DNA of 64,000 bases from Pyrobaculum islandicum DSM 4184 (GCF_000015205.1 NC_008701.1:372001-436000); one strand, 5' to 3'. Positions 26,757 through 34,227 are shown, numbered from the stretch's first letter. Notes: generated by a model from the sequence alone, not told the origin. Translations and numbers: made by a program.

Positions 26757-28109
26757 TCAGCGCTCGGCTGTGTATGTGGCGAGTTGGCAGTACTGAGATG
26801 TGGCTTTGGCGCCGGGCTTTGGCTCCCATGTTATCCCTCTCGTGTCTCTCGCCACTATGACAAAGGTGTAGAGGCCGTGCTTCGTGGCGTTAAACGGCAC
26901 CTCGACTCTGAAGTACCACATGCCTCCGTTTTCCACAGCCACGCCTTCGCAGAACCAGCCGGTTTGATTACCCAACGTGTAGAAACTTCGCCTCACATAC
27001 GCAGAGGTTGGAACATCGTAGAAGACTGCCACTGGATAGCACCACCGGGTGTAGTTAAACGGCGCCATGGCCCCCTCCACGTACCCCTCGGCGATGAAGT
27101 ACGTCCCGTTGTAGGCCGGCGGCTTGATCCAGCGAACCCACTTAGACACCATGTAGATTGTCATGTGGGCTTCAGAGCCGTTATACACTATGCCGACAGA
27201 GACGTAGTTGTTGCAAGGGTCGAGGAGAGAGCGTCGGTGGCCCCAGTTGGCGTGCGAATCGTTGTAGACCATTGACCTTATCGACCCAACGATGAAGTCT
27301 GTCATGTTGAAGTTGCCACATCTAACGGGTTTGCCGTTTAGGAGACATCTCGCCATTGCGCCGTTTTCCTCCGCGGCGTATTTCCCGCCGTCTAGCTTCG
27401 TGTAGTAGTAGATGGGGTGTCTCCCCTCCGCGTCGTAGTGGCTGTAGATGCCGGTCTTCAACATGTATTCGGCGCGGTACTGCGGGGTCTTGAGGGGAAT
27501 CCACCTGACCGGCGGGACGCCCTCCCTCTCCCTAATCTGGTTGAGGTACTCCAGGGCGAGTCTCCGTAGGCCGCTGGGGGTCCCGTTGTAGGTCTCCTCC
27601 GGCGGCGTGGGCGGCAGGAGGTAGCGGGCCGTGACCACTCCGCTGTAGCTTCCACAGGGCGTCTCCAGCACAAAGGTGTAGTTTACGGCCGGGGCGCCGC
27701 CGAGGTACGGGAGGTACACCGTCGCGTTCCCAGCCACCTCATATACCCGGCCCCCCACCCTCAAAACGCCGCGCGGCACACCCCTCAACTCCACGCGCAC
27801 CGGCACCTCAGACCCCGCGAAGGACACATACCTGCTGTAGTTCACCTCAGCTCTACACGCCCCCGGCGACACCCCCGCCGCCGCCCTCCGCAGATCCTCC
27901 GCCCACCGGCGGACGAGAGAAGTCACGTTAAGGCCGTGTGTTACAAGGCCAGGCGTGGAGTTGTAGAGCCCGCCCTCGGGCACGAGCTTGAGGTGCTTAA
28001 CCAAGTCGAGGAGCCGCGCGGCAAACAGATGTGCGTACCCATACAGCCAAGAACCGCCCATGAGGTAGAGCGCCAGGGCCAGGAGGAGGATCAAGACAAG
28101 CCGCCTCAT
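26757..28109 (-). CDS. Secreted CAP/SCP-domain protein
   Basis: About 450 residues from ATG 28109 (MRRLVLILLLALALYLMGGS), a clear signal peptide or N-terminal anchor; the longer upstream frame lacks this feature and runs into the next gene. A beta-rich region follows (about 80-180). A CAP-like domain then shows LRRLALEYLNQIREREGVPP, IYSHYDAEGRHP, AAEENGA and NWGHRRSLLDPCNNYVSVGI, near the family's HNxxR, GEN and GHxxNxL elements. The C terminus is another beta-rich module. Many NxT/NxS sequons suggest heavy N-glycosylation, fitting STT3 in this genome. The function outside the cell is unknown. Confidence 0.72.
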   Translation of the reverse strand: MRRLVLILLLALALYLMGGSWLYGYAHLFAARLLDLVKHLKLVPEGGLYNSTPGLVTHGLNVTSLVRRWAEDLRRAAAGVSPGACRAEVNYSRYVSFAGSEVPVRVELRGVPRGVLRVGGRVYEVAGNATVYLPYLGGAPAVNYTFVLETPCGSYSGVVTARYLLPPTPPEETYNGTPSGLRRLALEYLNQIREREGVPPVRWIPLKTPQYRAEYMLKTGIYSHYDAEGRHPIYYYTKLDGGKYAAEENGAMARCLLNGKPVRCGNFNMTDFIVGSIRSMVYNDSHANWGHRRSLLDPCNNYVSVGIVYNGSEAHMTIYMVSKWVRWIKPPAYNGTYFIAEGYVEGAMAPFNYTRWCYPVAVFYDVPTSAYVRRSFYTLGNQTGWFCEGVAVENGGMWYFRVEVPFNATKHGLYTFVIVARDTRGITWEPKPGAKATSQYCQLATYTAER

Positions 28110-28161
28110 GTAATACGCAGAACGGAGGCCTTGTATAAGGCGCGCGCCGCCATCCGCGAGC

Positions 28162-28821
28162 CTATAGTGGGGAGAGTGCGTCCCACGTGAGTAGGAAGAC
28201 AAACGACGCCAGAGGCACAAGCACGTTGTCGTCTATAGGCGGGAACTCAAACCTCTCCACAAAGCTGGCCAAGACCGCCGCGACCGCCCCCGCGGCCCCT
28301 AGGTAGTGCCAGCCGATGGGTATGGAAACAGCCGCCATGGCTAAATTGCCCACCCAGTGCTTCGTCCTCCTCCCAAACAGGAGGTTTCTTACGACGCCCG
28401 TGGCCGAGTCGCCCACGGCCATAAAGAGCGCCGGCACAACGCCCAAGCGCCAGTCCCCCAAAAGGCCCCAGCTCGCGGCCACCACGACCCCCCACATAAC
28501 TGCGAAGGAGACCTCGTACATATTGCCGGGGTCTTGAAACCACCAGAGGAGCCGGCCGGTCCTATGCGGTATGTAGAGCAACACAGCGATTAAAAACGCT
28601 GTGGCCGCGGGAACCACCCAGCTTGAAAAACTTGGGACCAACACCGCCACTACGCCGCCGGCTAGCACGTGGATAACCTTCCGGTTGAAATACACCGCCC
28701 TCATGTGCCCTAGGCGAGACAGCGGCTTATAGAGCCACCTCGTCAACCCAAGGGCTACGAAGGCGACCCAGGCGCCGAGCGCAGAGGCTAACGCCAGGTC
28801 GTTATACAAACTCGACACCAT
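28162..28821 (-). CDS. Dolichol kinase/CTP:phosphatidate cytidylyltransferase-like membrane protein
   Basis: A 219-residue protein with six or seven hydrophobic helices. Motifs RKVIHVLAGG (near 47-56), VALFMAVGDSATGVVRN-like ALFMAVGDSATGVV (about 130-145) and FGRRTKHWVGNLAM match the SEC59/DGK1/VTE5 group, which uses CTP or other NTPs to phosphorylate lipid alcohols. In archaea a dolichol or geranylgeraniol kinase role would support N-glycosylation or isoprenoid salvage; that is inferred. It overlaps pncA by 20 bp, and the CAP protein gene starts 52 bp downstream on the same strand. Confidence 0.75.
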   Translation of the reverse strand: MVSSLYNDLALASALGAWVAFVALGLTRWLYKPLSRLGHMRAVYFNRKVIHVLAGGVVAVLVPSFSSWVVPAATAFLIAVLLYIPHRTGRLLWWFQDPGNMYEVSFAVMWGVVVAASWGLLGDWRLGVVPALFMAVGDSATGVVRNLLFGRRTKHWVGNLAMAAVSIPIGWHYLGAAGAVAAVLASFVERFEFPPIDDNVLVPLASFVFLLTWDALSPL

Positions 28822-29407
28822 CTGTCTTGGTGAGGGTCACGCGGTAGAGAAAGTCCATCTGCCTGAGGGCGGCGGCGTAGTCGAACTCGTTCAGCGCCGC
28901 CACCGCGTCGACGGGCACCACCACGTCGTAGAGCCTCAGCCTAGCGCTGGCAACCGTGTGGAGGACGCAGATGTTGGCCACAGTCCCCGTGACCACTAAG
29001 TGCTGGACGCCGTACATCCGGAGTATGTGGTCGAGAGGCGTGCCGAAGAAGGCGTCGTACCTCATCTTCTCCACTACTATGTCCCCCTCCCTGGGCTTCA
29101 GCTCGTCTACGATCTCCCAGCCCCAGGTGCCCCTAATGACGTGGGGCCCCCAGATGGGAAACTCCACCGGGTCGTCCCCGTAGTGTGTGTCCTTTGTGTA
29201 TATCACCCGCACGCCGCTCCTCCTCGCCCTCTCCAAGAGGGAGACGATCCTCGGGATGATCTCGCGGGAGGAAGGCGCGTACAGCCTCCCGTTGGGGTGG
29301 GCAAAGTCGTTTTGCATATCTACGACAATTACGGCGGCTCTTTTAGATGGGATAGAGACTCTATCGACGATATTCACCCTGGGCACGCGGACGTAATCAG
29401 GCAACAT
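28802..29407 (-). CDS. pncA: Nicotinamidase/isochorismatase family hydrolase
   Basis: A 201-residue cysteine hydrolase with the catalytic triad D30 (VVDMQNDF), K114 (VVEKMRYDAF) and C147 (GTVANICVLHT). The cis-peptide region TGTVANIC and a nearby metal-site stretch support nicotinamidase over other isochorismatases. It would turn nicotinamide into nicotinate for the pncB-like enzyme at 2090-3250. I use ATG 29407 (MLPDYVRVPRVN), because the upstream in-frame ATGs at 29446 and 29425 lie on or beyond the TATA box (29424-29433). It shares that box with ridA. Confidence 0.8.
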   Translation of the reverse strand: MLPDYVRVPRVNIVDRVSIPSKRAAVIVVDMQNDFAHPNGRLYAPSSREIIPRIVSLLERARRSGVRVIYTKDTHYGDDPVEFPIWGPHVIRGTWGWEIVDELKPREGDIVVEKMRYDAFFGTPLDHILRMYGVQHLVVTGTVANICVLHTVASARLRLYDVVVPVDAVAALNEFDYAAALRQMDFLYRVTLTKTDGVEFV

Positions 29408-29423
29408 GTCAAAACTCCGAAGC

Positions 29424-29433
29424 ATATTTAAAT
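29424..29433. promoter_or_regulatory. Shared palindromic TATA box for pncA and ridA
   Basis: ATATTTAAAT is its own reverse complement. Its centre lies about 25 nt upstream of the ridA ATG (29455) on the plus strand and about 23 nt upstream of the pncA ATG (29407) on the minus strand, the right distance for leaderless transcription in both directions. No other TATA-like element fits either gene. Confidence 0.5.
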
Positions 29434-29454
29434 CTATATCAACCACTTTGAGAT

Positions 29455-29829
29455 ATGAAAGAAGTCATCTACACAGAAAACGCCCCCAAGCCCATCGGGC
29501 CCTACTCCCAAGCTATTAAAGTAGGGAATATGTTGTTCGTCTCCGGCCAGATACCGGTGGACCCAAAGACTGGGGAGGTGGTAAAGGGCGGGATAAGAGA
29601 GCAGACCAGACAAGTCATGGAGAACATAAAAGCGGTGCTGGAGGCCGCCGGCTACACCCTAGAGGACGTAGTGATGGCCTTCGTCTTCCTCGCAGACCTC
29701 AACACATTCCAGGAATACAACGAGGTCTACAGCCAGTACTTCAAAAAGCCCCCCGCCCGCGTCACAGTACAAGCCGCCCGCTTGCCAAAAGACGTATTAA
29801 TAGAGGTGGCAGTTATAGCCGTGAGGTGA
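29455..29829 (+). CDS. ridA: RidA/YjgF family enamine/imine deaminase
   Basis: A 124-residue protein with [20 protein letters not shown] (residues 12-31), [13 protein letters not shown], and [15 protein letters not shown] containing the conserved arginine near residue 106. RidA trimers hydrolyse reactive enamines/imines made by PLP enzymes. The length and motifs are canonical. The ATG at 29455 follows the shared TATA box by about 25 nt. Confidence 0.93.
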   Translation: MKEVIYTENAPKPIGPYSQAIKVGNMLFVSGQIPVDPKTGEVVKGGIREQTRQVMENIKAVLEAAGYTLEDVVMAFVFLADLNTFQEYNEVYSQYFKKPPARVTVQAARLPKDVLIEVAVIAVR

Positions 29830-29851
29830 CGAAGACTCGCAGCGCTGAGAG

Positions 29852-30166
29852 GTGAAGACGAACCGGGTTCCGACCGTCTTCATAATCGGAGGCGGGAGGG
29901 AGGCCATGCTCTGCGCCAAGAAGATAGGCGCGGTGCATATAGACCACTACGCGGAGGTCAACCCAGAGGAGATAGACGGCGGGATCCAGGCACACGTCGA
30001 GGACCCAAACCTCGCCATCCTCCTCCTAGACGCCGCCGAGAAGATATACCTCTACCCCGAATTCGCCCAGCTACTCCCCAGCCTCCCCCGGGACAGGGTA
30101 GTCGTGGTGGCGCCGGAGGGCCACCCCCTCTGCGCCGAGTATAGATGCGGAGATCCCTGTTCATAG
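29852..30166 (+). CDS. Hypothetical protein with Rossmann-like start
   Basis: A 104-residue protein of unknown function. It begins (GTG 29852) TNRVPTVFIIGGGREAMLCA, a beta-strand and glycine-rich turn like a dinucleotide or nucleotide site, followed by AILLLDAAEKIYLYPEFAQL and PRDRVVVVAPEGH. It overlaps the next gene by 22 bp and both share GC-rich codon use, so they probably act together. It follows ridA by 22 bp, possibly on the same transcript. I recognise no family. Confidence 0.5.
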   Translation: MKTNRVPTVFIIGGGREAMLCAKKIGAVHIDHYAEVNPEEIDGGIQAHVEDPNLAILLLDAAEKIYLYPEFAQLLPSLPRDRVVVVAPEGHPLCAEYRCGDPCS

Positions 30167-30762
30167 CCACCACATCCCTCACGAGGTCAGGCGTCGAGGC
30201 CTGCACAGACTTCCTAGAGGCAACCGCGCCGAGGCTTGGCGAGTTCTGGCTACCACTCCCTAGGGAGCTCTGCGCCGGCCGGCCAGTAGACCTAGGCCCC
30301 CTGGAGAAGTACCTAGAGCCCCTCCTAGCCCTCTACCACGAGGTAGAGGCAGACTGGCGTTGCTACGGCTCCGCCGAGGACCTCCGGCGGAGGGAGATGG
30401 CCACGGCCAAACTAGCCGCCTTGGTCATAAAGGCGAGGGTATATGGGAAAATCGACCTAAGGGAGTGGGACGCCTACTTCAGCCGCCCGCCGAGCCCCCC
30501 GCCCACCCCCTCCCTCGTCTTCGGCGCCGTGGGAGGAGAGGAGCTCGTGATATGCGGAGCCTACCCGCCCAACCCAATAGAAGCCGCACACGAGCTGTGG
30601 CACACCCTCACCCCACAGAAGAAGACAGAACTAGCCATGTGGATCACCAAATTCATAGCACATATAGTAGACAGCATAAACCTCGACGAGGCATACCACA
30701 AACTCATAAGAGAAGGCTGGGAAAACGCATACAAGACAATACTAGGCAACTCGGGGCCATAA
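30145..30762 (+). CDS. Hypothetical protein, family with a relic elsewhere in the window
   Basis: A 205-residue protein I cannot place. It starts MRRSLFIATTSLTRSGVEAC, has a proline-rich middle (SRPPSPPPTP), a HELWHTL motif that could bind a metal, and a C-terminal helical block (IAHIVDSINLDEAYHKLIRE). The last block recurs nearly unchanged in a broken copy at 36956-37198, showing that this is a real, once duplicated family. The HELWH string recalls a zincin HExxH but lacks the second histidine at the right place (HELWH does satisfy HExxH), so a metallopeptidase is possible but unproven. Confidence 0.55.
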   Translation: MRRSLFIATTSLTRSGVEACTDFLEATAPRLGEFWLPLPRELCAGRPVDLGPLEKYLEPLLALYHEVEADWRCYGSAEDLRRREMATAKLAALVIKARVYGKIDLREWDAYFSRPPSPPPTPSLVFGAVGGEELVICGAYPPNPIEAAHELWHTLTPQKKTELAMWITKFIAHIVDSINLDEAYHKLIREGWENAYKTILGNSGP

Positions 30763-30895
30763 CCAAAGTGGTGAGGAAAAATTTCCCACTTAGCGGCGCA
30801 TAACGACCAGTATACACAGTGAATGGGGTAGATCACGCCAATTAGATATTGCATAGGAAATGTGATGCTTATATATTTACCCTAGCTTTCATAGT

Positions 30896-31231
30896 ATGAA
30901 GTATATTGCTTTGTTATTATCAGCTATATACATTTATGGAACCACCGTAACCGCAACTTAGCACTTTGAGAGCTACGGCGTGACAGTTGATGTAAAATAC
31001 GCAGCAGATATAGAATCCACTATCTCAAAATCCTACATATTGTGGCCCGGAGAGGAGATTGCGCTCTCGTTACAGCCAAAGAGCGGTAAATTAACGCTAG
31101 ACATATCTGTGAGACAAGACGTGCCTCTGATAGGTGGCCTACACCTCAGCCGCGAAATTGACATAAAGCCCGACAAGCGGCGCGAAATTGAATACGGCGT
31201 GTTACCAGGTATGACCCCCTCCCCGCCCTGA
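30896..31231 (+). pseudogene. Broken secreted-protein gene (in-frame TAG, truncated by hairpin repeat)
   Basis: From ATG 30896 the frame encodes a signal-peptide-like start MKYIALLLSAIYIYGTTVTA, then TAG at 30959-30961, then continues in the same frame as HFESYGVTVDVKYAADIEST to YGVLPGM, where the hairpin repeat at 31221-31240 begins and the frame ends at once. A TATA-like TTATATATTTA lies about 25 nt upstream. The gene thus has a premature stop and a lost 3' end. Without the stop it would be a small secreted beta-rich protein. Read-through of TAG is conceivable but no pyrrolysine machinery is visible. Confidence 0.5.
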
Positions 31232-31260
31232 AGGGCGGGGCTTGTTGTTTACGCTGTCAC
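31221..31260 (+). repeat. Orphan IS200/IS605-like terminal hairpin, copy 1
   Basis: CCCCGCCCT-GA-AGGGCGGGG (31221-31240) is a near-perfect hairpin followed by GCTTGTTGTTTACGCTGTCAC. The same hairpin core and tail recur at 32377 and 44092. Such imperfect palindromes mark the ends of IS200/IS605 elements, where TnpA binds; no transposase gene is attached here. It interrupts the broken secreted-protein gene. Confidence 0.5.
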
Positions 31261-31353
31261 AAAGCGTTAGGTGTGGCCGAAGTTTAAAAGCCACGCGGCC
31301 TCTACGCCGCCGCGTGATAGCAAAATTTTTAAAATATAGACGACACTCCGTTT

Positions 31354-31494
31354 GTGGAGGAGCTTCCGCGAGAGGTGGAGCTTCTGCTCGAGGCGTATAG
31401 GGAGGCTAAGAGGCCCCAGATCAAGATAGGTTACATCAGGGTGAAGAGGGTAGTGGGTGTTTTCTATGGCGTTGAGGGTGAGGATAAGACTTAG
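31354..31494 (+). CDS. Small protein upstream of aspartic protease
   Basis: A 46-codon frame, VEELPREVELLLEAYREAKR then PQIKIGYIRVKRVVG, ending KT. It has a normal amphipathic helix plus basic strand and overlaps the start of the aspartic-protease-like gene by 29 bp. A TATA-like AAATTTTTAAAATATA lies about 25 nt before the GTG at 31354. Compact small-protein plus protease-like pairs occur repeatedly in Pyrobaculum and related genomes as I recall; a toxin-antitoxin-type pair is a guess. No family name can be given. Confidence 0.5.
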   Translation: MEELPREVELLLEAYREAKRPQIKIGYIRVKRVVGVFYGVEGEDKT

Positions 31495-31879
31495 GGCCGG
31501 AAGGCGCGAGGTCGAGACCTCCGCGCTTGTAAACACCGGCTTTGAGTCCTCTGCTCCTGACGTGGCGGTTCCCGTAGAGGTGGCTAGGAGGCTCGGCTTG
31601 TGGCCTCCCAAGTCGGCCAGAGTCGTGTCGGCCGATACGGGCGGCGGCGAGGTTGAGATGGTGTATATTGAGGCAGGCGCTGAGATCGAAGTGGAGGGGA
31701 GGCGGGCCTCTGTAAACATACTCGTGAACCCCTACATCGACGAGGTTTTAATAAGCGACTTCCTAGCTGGGGAGCTGGGCATCGTCATACTCGACGCGAA
31801 GAGGGGGCACTGGCGTTTTAAAGATGAGGAGACGTTGAGGAGCTCCGTAGAGCCGCAACGCTGGCCCCGCCGCGGCTAA
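31466..31879 (+). CDS. Retropepsin-like aspartic protease family protein
   Basis: A 137-residue protein from ATG 31466 (an in-frame GTG lies at 31457). ALVNTGFESSAPDVAVPVEV corresponds to the single-domain clan AA pattern V-D-T-G-F followed by a hydrophobic strand, but the catalytic aspartate is replaced by asparagine (VNTGF). VNILVNPYIDEVLISDFLAG provides the second conserved hydrophobic-glycine region, LLG-like. With Asn in place of Asp it may be inactive and work in binding. It overlaps the preceding small gene and is framed by IS-like hairpins at 31221 and 32020. Confidence 0.6.
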   Translation: MALRVRIRLRAGRREVETSALVNTGFESSAPDVAVPVEVARRLGLWPPKSARVVSADTGGGEVEMVYIEAGAEIEVEGRRASVNILVNPYIDEVLISDFLAGELGIVILDAKRGHWRFKDEETLRSSVEPQRWPRRG

Positions 31880-32019
31880 ACCCAACAGTTGGCCTAATTC
31901 CAGTAGCTGAAAGAAATTAAATCAGACTTTATTCTACATGAGCTGAGTGGTACTCTACGGTAAATAGAAAGGCCTTATTCATGGAGACAAGCCTCAAACA
32001 CCGCCTCAACGACCGCGCT

Positions 32020-32330
32020 CCCCGCCCTGAAGGGCGGGGTTTCTCCTCGCCCAAGCCGTCGTGGACATCCAGCATGCCTCGGGCGTGGGTCGTCGGGCAT
32101 GGGGCCGGACGACACACGGCCCTTCTCCAGACACGACCGGGACAGAGCCCCTCATTTGGGGAGAGGCGTACGCGTTTAAGTCTTCTGTCTACATCCCTTC
32201 CCAGGTCTCGGCCGCTGCCCGGGGTTGGTGGGCCGCGTCGGGGCGGGTATCGCGGCGGGGCGTCCCCCCGCGGGGGCCATCTGCCGTTGACCCGCCGCAT
32301 GGCGCGCACCGCTGTTTAAGCCCTTCTCTG
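32020..32330 (+). repeat. Structured repeat, copy B
   Basis: A hairpin (32020-32028 with 32031-32039) is followed by a unit matching copy A (225-410): TTTCTCCTCGCCCAAGCC, GGCGTGGGTCGTCGGGCATG, CAGAGCCCCTCATTTGGGGA and TTTAAGTCTTCTGTCTAC. The 3' part (32200-32330) is very GC-rich with further palindromes (GGGGCGTCCCCCCGCGGGGG). No frame is conserved between copies. A second orphan hairpin lies 45 bp downstream, so copy B could be an internally deleted element bounded by both. The remainder of 31880-32414 holds no gene that I can support. Confidence 0.55.
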
Positions 32331-32376
32331 CCTTCTTCACCGATCTGCCGTGAAAAATATACTCGTACCCACCCCC

Positions 32377-32412
32377 CGCCCTAAAGGGCGAGGCTTATCG
32401 TTTGCGTTATCA
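32377..32412 (+). repeat. Orphan IS200/IS605-like terminal hairpin, copy 2
   Basis: CGCCCT-AA-AGGGCG (32377-32390) followed by AGGCTTATCGTTTGCGTTAT and CAC. It shares the core palindrome and the GCTT-T-GT...TCAC tail with copies at 31221 and 44092. It lies just past the stop of the winged-helix gene on the opposite strand. Confidence 0.45.
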
Positions 32413-32414
32413 CG

Positions 32415-32690
32415 CTACTTCCTCTTTACGTCTCTAGGCTCCTCTCCCGTTAGTTCTTTTATAAGCTGGGCAAGCCTAGCCGCGGCCTCTGCCCCCTTGG
32501 GCGTCAGTCTCAGCTCCTCGTCGCCCGTTACGAACCCCCTCTCTTTTAGATACTCCACGTATTGCTGAAAGCGGCTGTAGCTCACCCCGGACAGCAACGC
32601 CGCCTCTCTCCTGCTACGTCCATCTGCGAGAAGGAGCAGGATTTTCGTCACAACGTGGAGATCAGGATAGAATCTCCCTCGCCTTTTCAT
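32415..32690 (-). CDS. Winged-helix DNA-binding protein
   Basis: A 91-residue basic protein. LHVVTKILLLLADGRSRREA and ALLSGVSYSRFQQYVEYLKE, then GFVTGDEELRLTPKGAEAAA form helix-turn-helix plus wing, the PadR/MarR-like or archaeal single-domain wHTH pattern. Its ATG region overlaps the upstream membrane-protein gene by 29 bp, so it is expressed with it and may control the same locus or sense membrane state through it. GC-rich codons match the surrounding accessory block. Confidence 0.65.
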   Translation of the reverse strand: MKRRGRFYPDLHVVTKILLLLADGRSRREAALLSGVSYSRFQQYVEYLKERGFVTGDEELRLTPKGAEAAARLAQLIKELTGEEPRDVKRK

Positions 32691-33279
32691 AAAACACCTC
32701 GGCCCTCCTAGCCAGCTCGGCTGACCGCATCACAAGCCTCCACGCCAGGACCAACGCCACCGCCAAGGCGCTGTAGAAGGAGGCGGCCCACAGAGCCGTG
32801 TACAAAACCCAGCCGGCTGACCCCCAGAACACGTCCCCCGTCGCAACCGCTATGAACCTCCCTCCCGGGGCCACGCTCCCCACGGCCCTTACGTGCAACA
32901 CCACCTCTGTTACGTTGCCGACGGGAAACGCCGGAGCTCCCTCAACCACCATCAGGGGAGTTGTGTAGAGATACAGCGAGGTGGTTGCGACAAACGCAAG
33001 CGCCGCGTAGGACGCGACGTACAAAACAGGAGCCGCGACGCAGACACCCCCGCGTCTGTGGAACAGCTCCAGCAGATCCAGCCCCCCGGCCCCCTTCCTC
33101 CCGGGGAGAAGGCCGACAACCGCGGTGGCCACCGCCGAGGCGGCCGTGGCCAGAAAGACAAAGCCCCCCACGGCGCCTCCAACATAGAGGAGGAACAAGA
33201 CAGGCAACAGCCACACGTGAACCAGGGTTAGGTAGAGGAGGGGAGGAGCCCACCTGCACAGACGGAAAAGTAGAGACAT
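32662..33279 (-). CDS. Polytopic membrane protein paired with winged-helix regulator
   Basis: About 205 residues from ATG 33279 (MSLLFRLCRWAPPLLYLTLV); a TTG ten codons earlier is possible. Five hydrophobic segments are visible, including VFLATAASAVATAVVGLLPG and LVLAWRLVMR near the end, with a glycosylatable outer loop (VGNVTEVVLHVRAVG). No enzyme motif is present. Overlap with the winged-helix gene suggests a coupled pair, like anti-sigma-style or membrane-tethered regulation in archaea. I recognise no family. Confidence 0.55.
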   Translation of the reverse strand: MSLLFRLCRWAPPLLYLTLVHVWLLPVLFLLYVGGAVGGFVFLATAASAVATAVVGLLPGRKGAGGLDLLELFHRRGGVCVAAPVLYVASYAALAFVATTSLYLYTTPLMVVEGAPAFPVGNVTEVVLHVRAVGSVAPGGRFIAVATGDVFWGSAGWVLYTALWAASFYSALAVALVLAWRLVMRSAELARRAEVFYEKAREILS

Positions 33280-33383
33280 GGAACGGAGAGGAGCTCTACT
33301 TAATAACATTTACAGAAAAACAAACCGAGACGTCGAGAAAAAAGATGGGTTTTTGGAGAGACATTATTACCAGTAGTATAGCG

Positions 33384-33806
33384 TTAGCGTGCCCGAATAT
33401 CACCGGCCTGGCCGGCGCCCTCTGCGCCGCCTTTCCACTCGATTATACCCCTAGACCAGATCCTGCCGCCGTCTATCACCAGAAGTGTGCCGTTTGGTAA
33501 CAATTTGAACTCGACTCGTCTGGCCTCACCCCCTCTCATGACTATCTTAACTACAGCAATGGGCCTCCCACCCTCTAGCAATACGGCGGAGCCGTTTGGC
33601 AACAGCCTTACCTCAACCTTCTTAACCCCCTCCTTTAGGTTCAGCGCAACTGTGTGTACACCGCCCTGGGGATCTACCATCTTCACAACCCCGTTCTCAT
33701 ATGTGTACGTCACCTTAAACACGCCAGCGCTCAGAGCAACGGCCATCACCGCGGCCGCCAACGCGGCGAGCGCCGCCAGCTTGACCGTTTGGGATTTCTT
33801 TTCCAT
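33384..33806 (-). CDS. Membrane-anchored or secreted small protein (paralogous promoter and N terminus with 34228-35781)
   Basis: About 140 residues from ATG 33806: MEKKSQTVKLAALAALAAAV forms a single N-terminal helix, then TYTYENGVVKMVDPQGGVHT and two similar repeats (VRLLPNGSAVLLEGGRPIAV, FKLLPNGTLLVIDGGRIWSR). The two LLPNG repeats imply a beta-hairpin or small beta-propeller-like fold outside the membrane. ATG 33806 is chosen because its position relative to the TATA box equals that of the GTG start of the next gene. The frame continues upstream but that part overlaps the promoter. Confidence 0.6.
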   Translation of the reverse strand: MEKKSQTVKLAALAALAAAVMAVALSAGVFKVTYTYENGVVKMVDPQGGVHTVALNLKEGVKKVEVRLLPNGSAVLLEGGRPIAVVKIVMRGGEARRVEFKLLPNGTLLVIDGGRIWSRGIIEWKGGAEGAGQAGDIRAR

Positions 33807-33823
33807 GCCCGCCATTGTGCCGG

Positions 33824-33884
33824 GACATATAAGCTTTGCATACTCCAAGTCTACAACAGCGGCGGAGATACAACGTAAAACACA
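33824..33884 (-). promoter_or_regulatory. Duplicated promoter/upstream element, copy 1
   Basis: On the minus strand, a conserved block (33841-33884) is followed by a TATA-like GCTTATATG (33825-33834) about 25 nt before the ATG at 33806. The block is almost identical to 35816-35857, upstream of the next secreted-protein gene, with the same spacing. Confidence 0.5.
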
Positions 33885-34227
33885 GGAGAGAGCCGTCACA
33901 ACGACGTGCCCCGCCTTAGCCGCAGATACCGGCGCCAGCGCCGCCTGCGCAGAACACGGCGACACGCCGACATGTCGCCAATCGATATTCCAAACTGGCG
34001 CCGGCTGTAGCCGCAATTCCACTCCCAACGCCCACGTGAAAACGCCGCTCCACAAGAGGGCTCCAGGCGCGTTGGCCGGCGCCTCTGAGAGCCGCCTCTC
34101 TCGCACCACCAAAGCCGTGTACCCCGTCTCGCAACCCGCCGTCTTCCTTTCTTCGCCTCCCACTTGGCCAAAACGCATCTCTACCCACCGCCGGCCCCCT
34201 TCGACGAAAAGAGGAAAAGGGAGGGGT

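Noticed and set aside
28110-28220. Longer start for the CAP protein
   Set aside because: The signal peptide begins at ATG 28109; the extension lacks any conserved feature and overlaps the lipid-kinase-like gene.
29408-29446. Upstream starts of pncA at 29446 and 29425
   Set aside because: They lie on or beyond the TATA box needed for pncA itself; ATG 29407 has correct leaderless spacing and a normal family N terminus.
30896-30961. TAG as a pyrrolysine codon
   Set aside because: No pyl genes or methylamine pathway are visible and the gene is also truncated at the 3' end; decay is simpler.
31267-31719. Long minus-strand frame opposite the aspartic-protease gene
   Set aside because: Serine/threonine-rich mirror of the real plus-strand genes, which have domain motifs and a promoter.
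33807-34178. N-terminal extension of the 33384 gene
   Set aside because: It runs through the duplicated promoter block and TATA box; the shorter start matches the paralogous promoter spacing.
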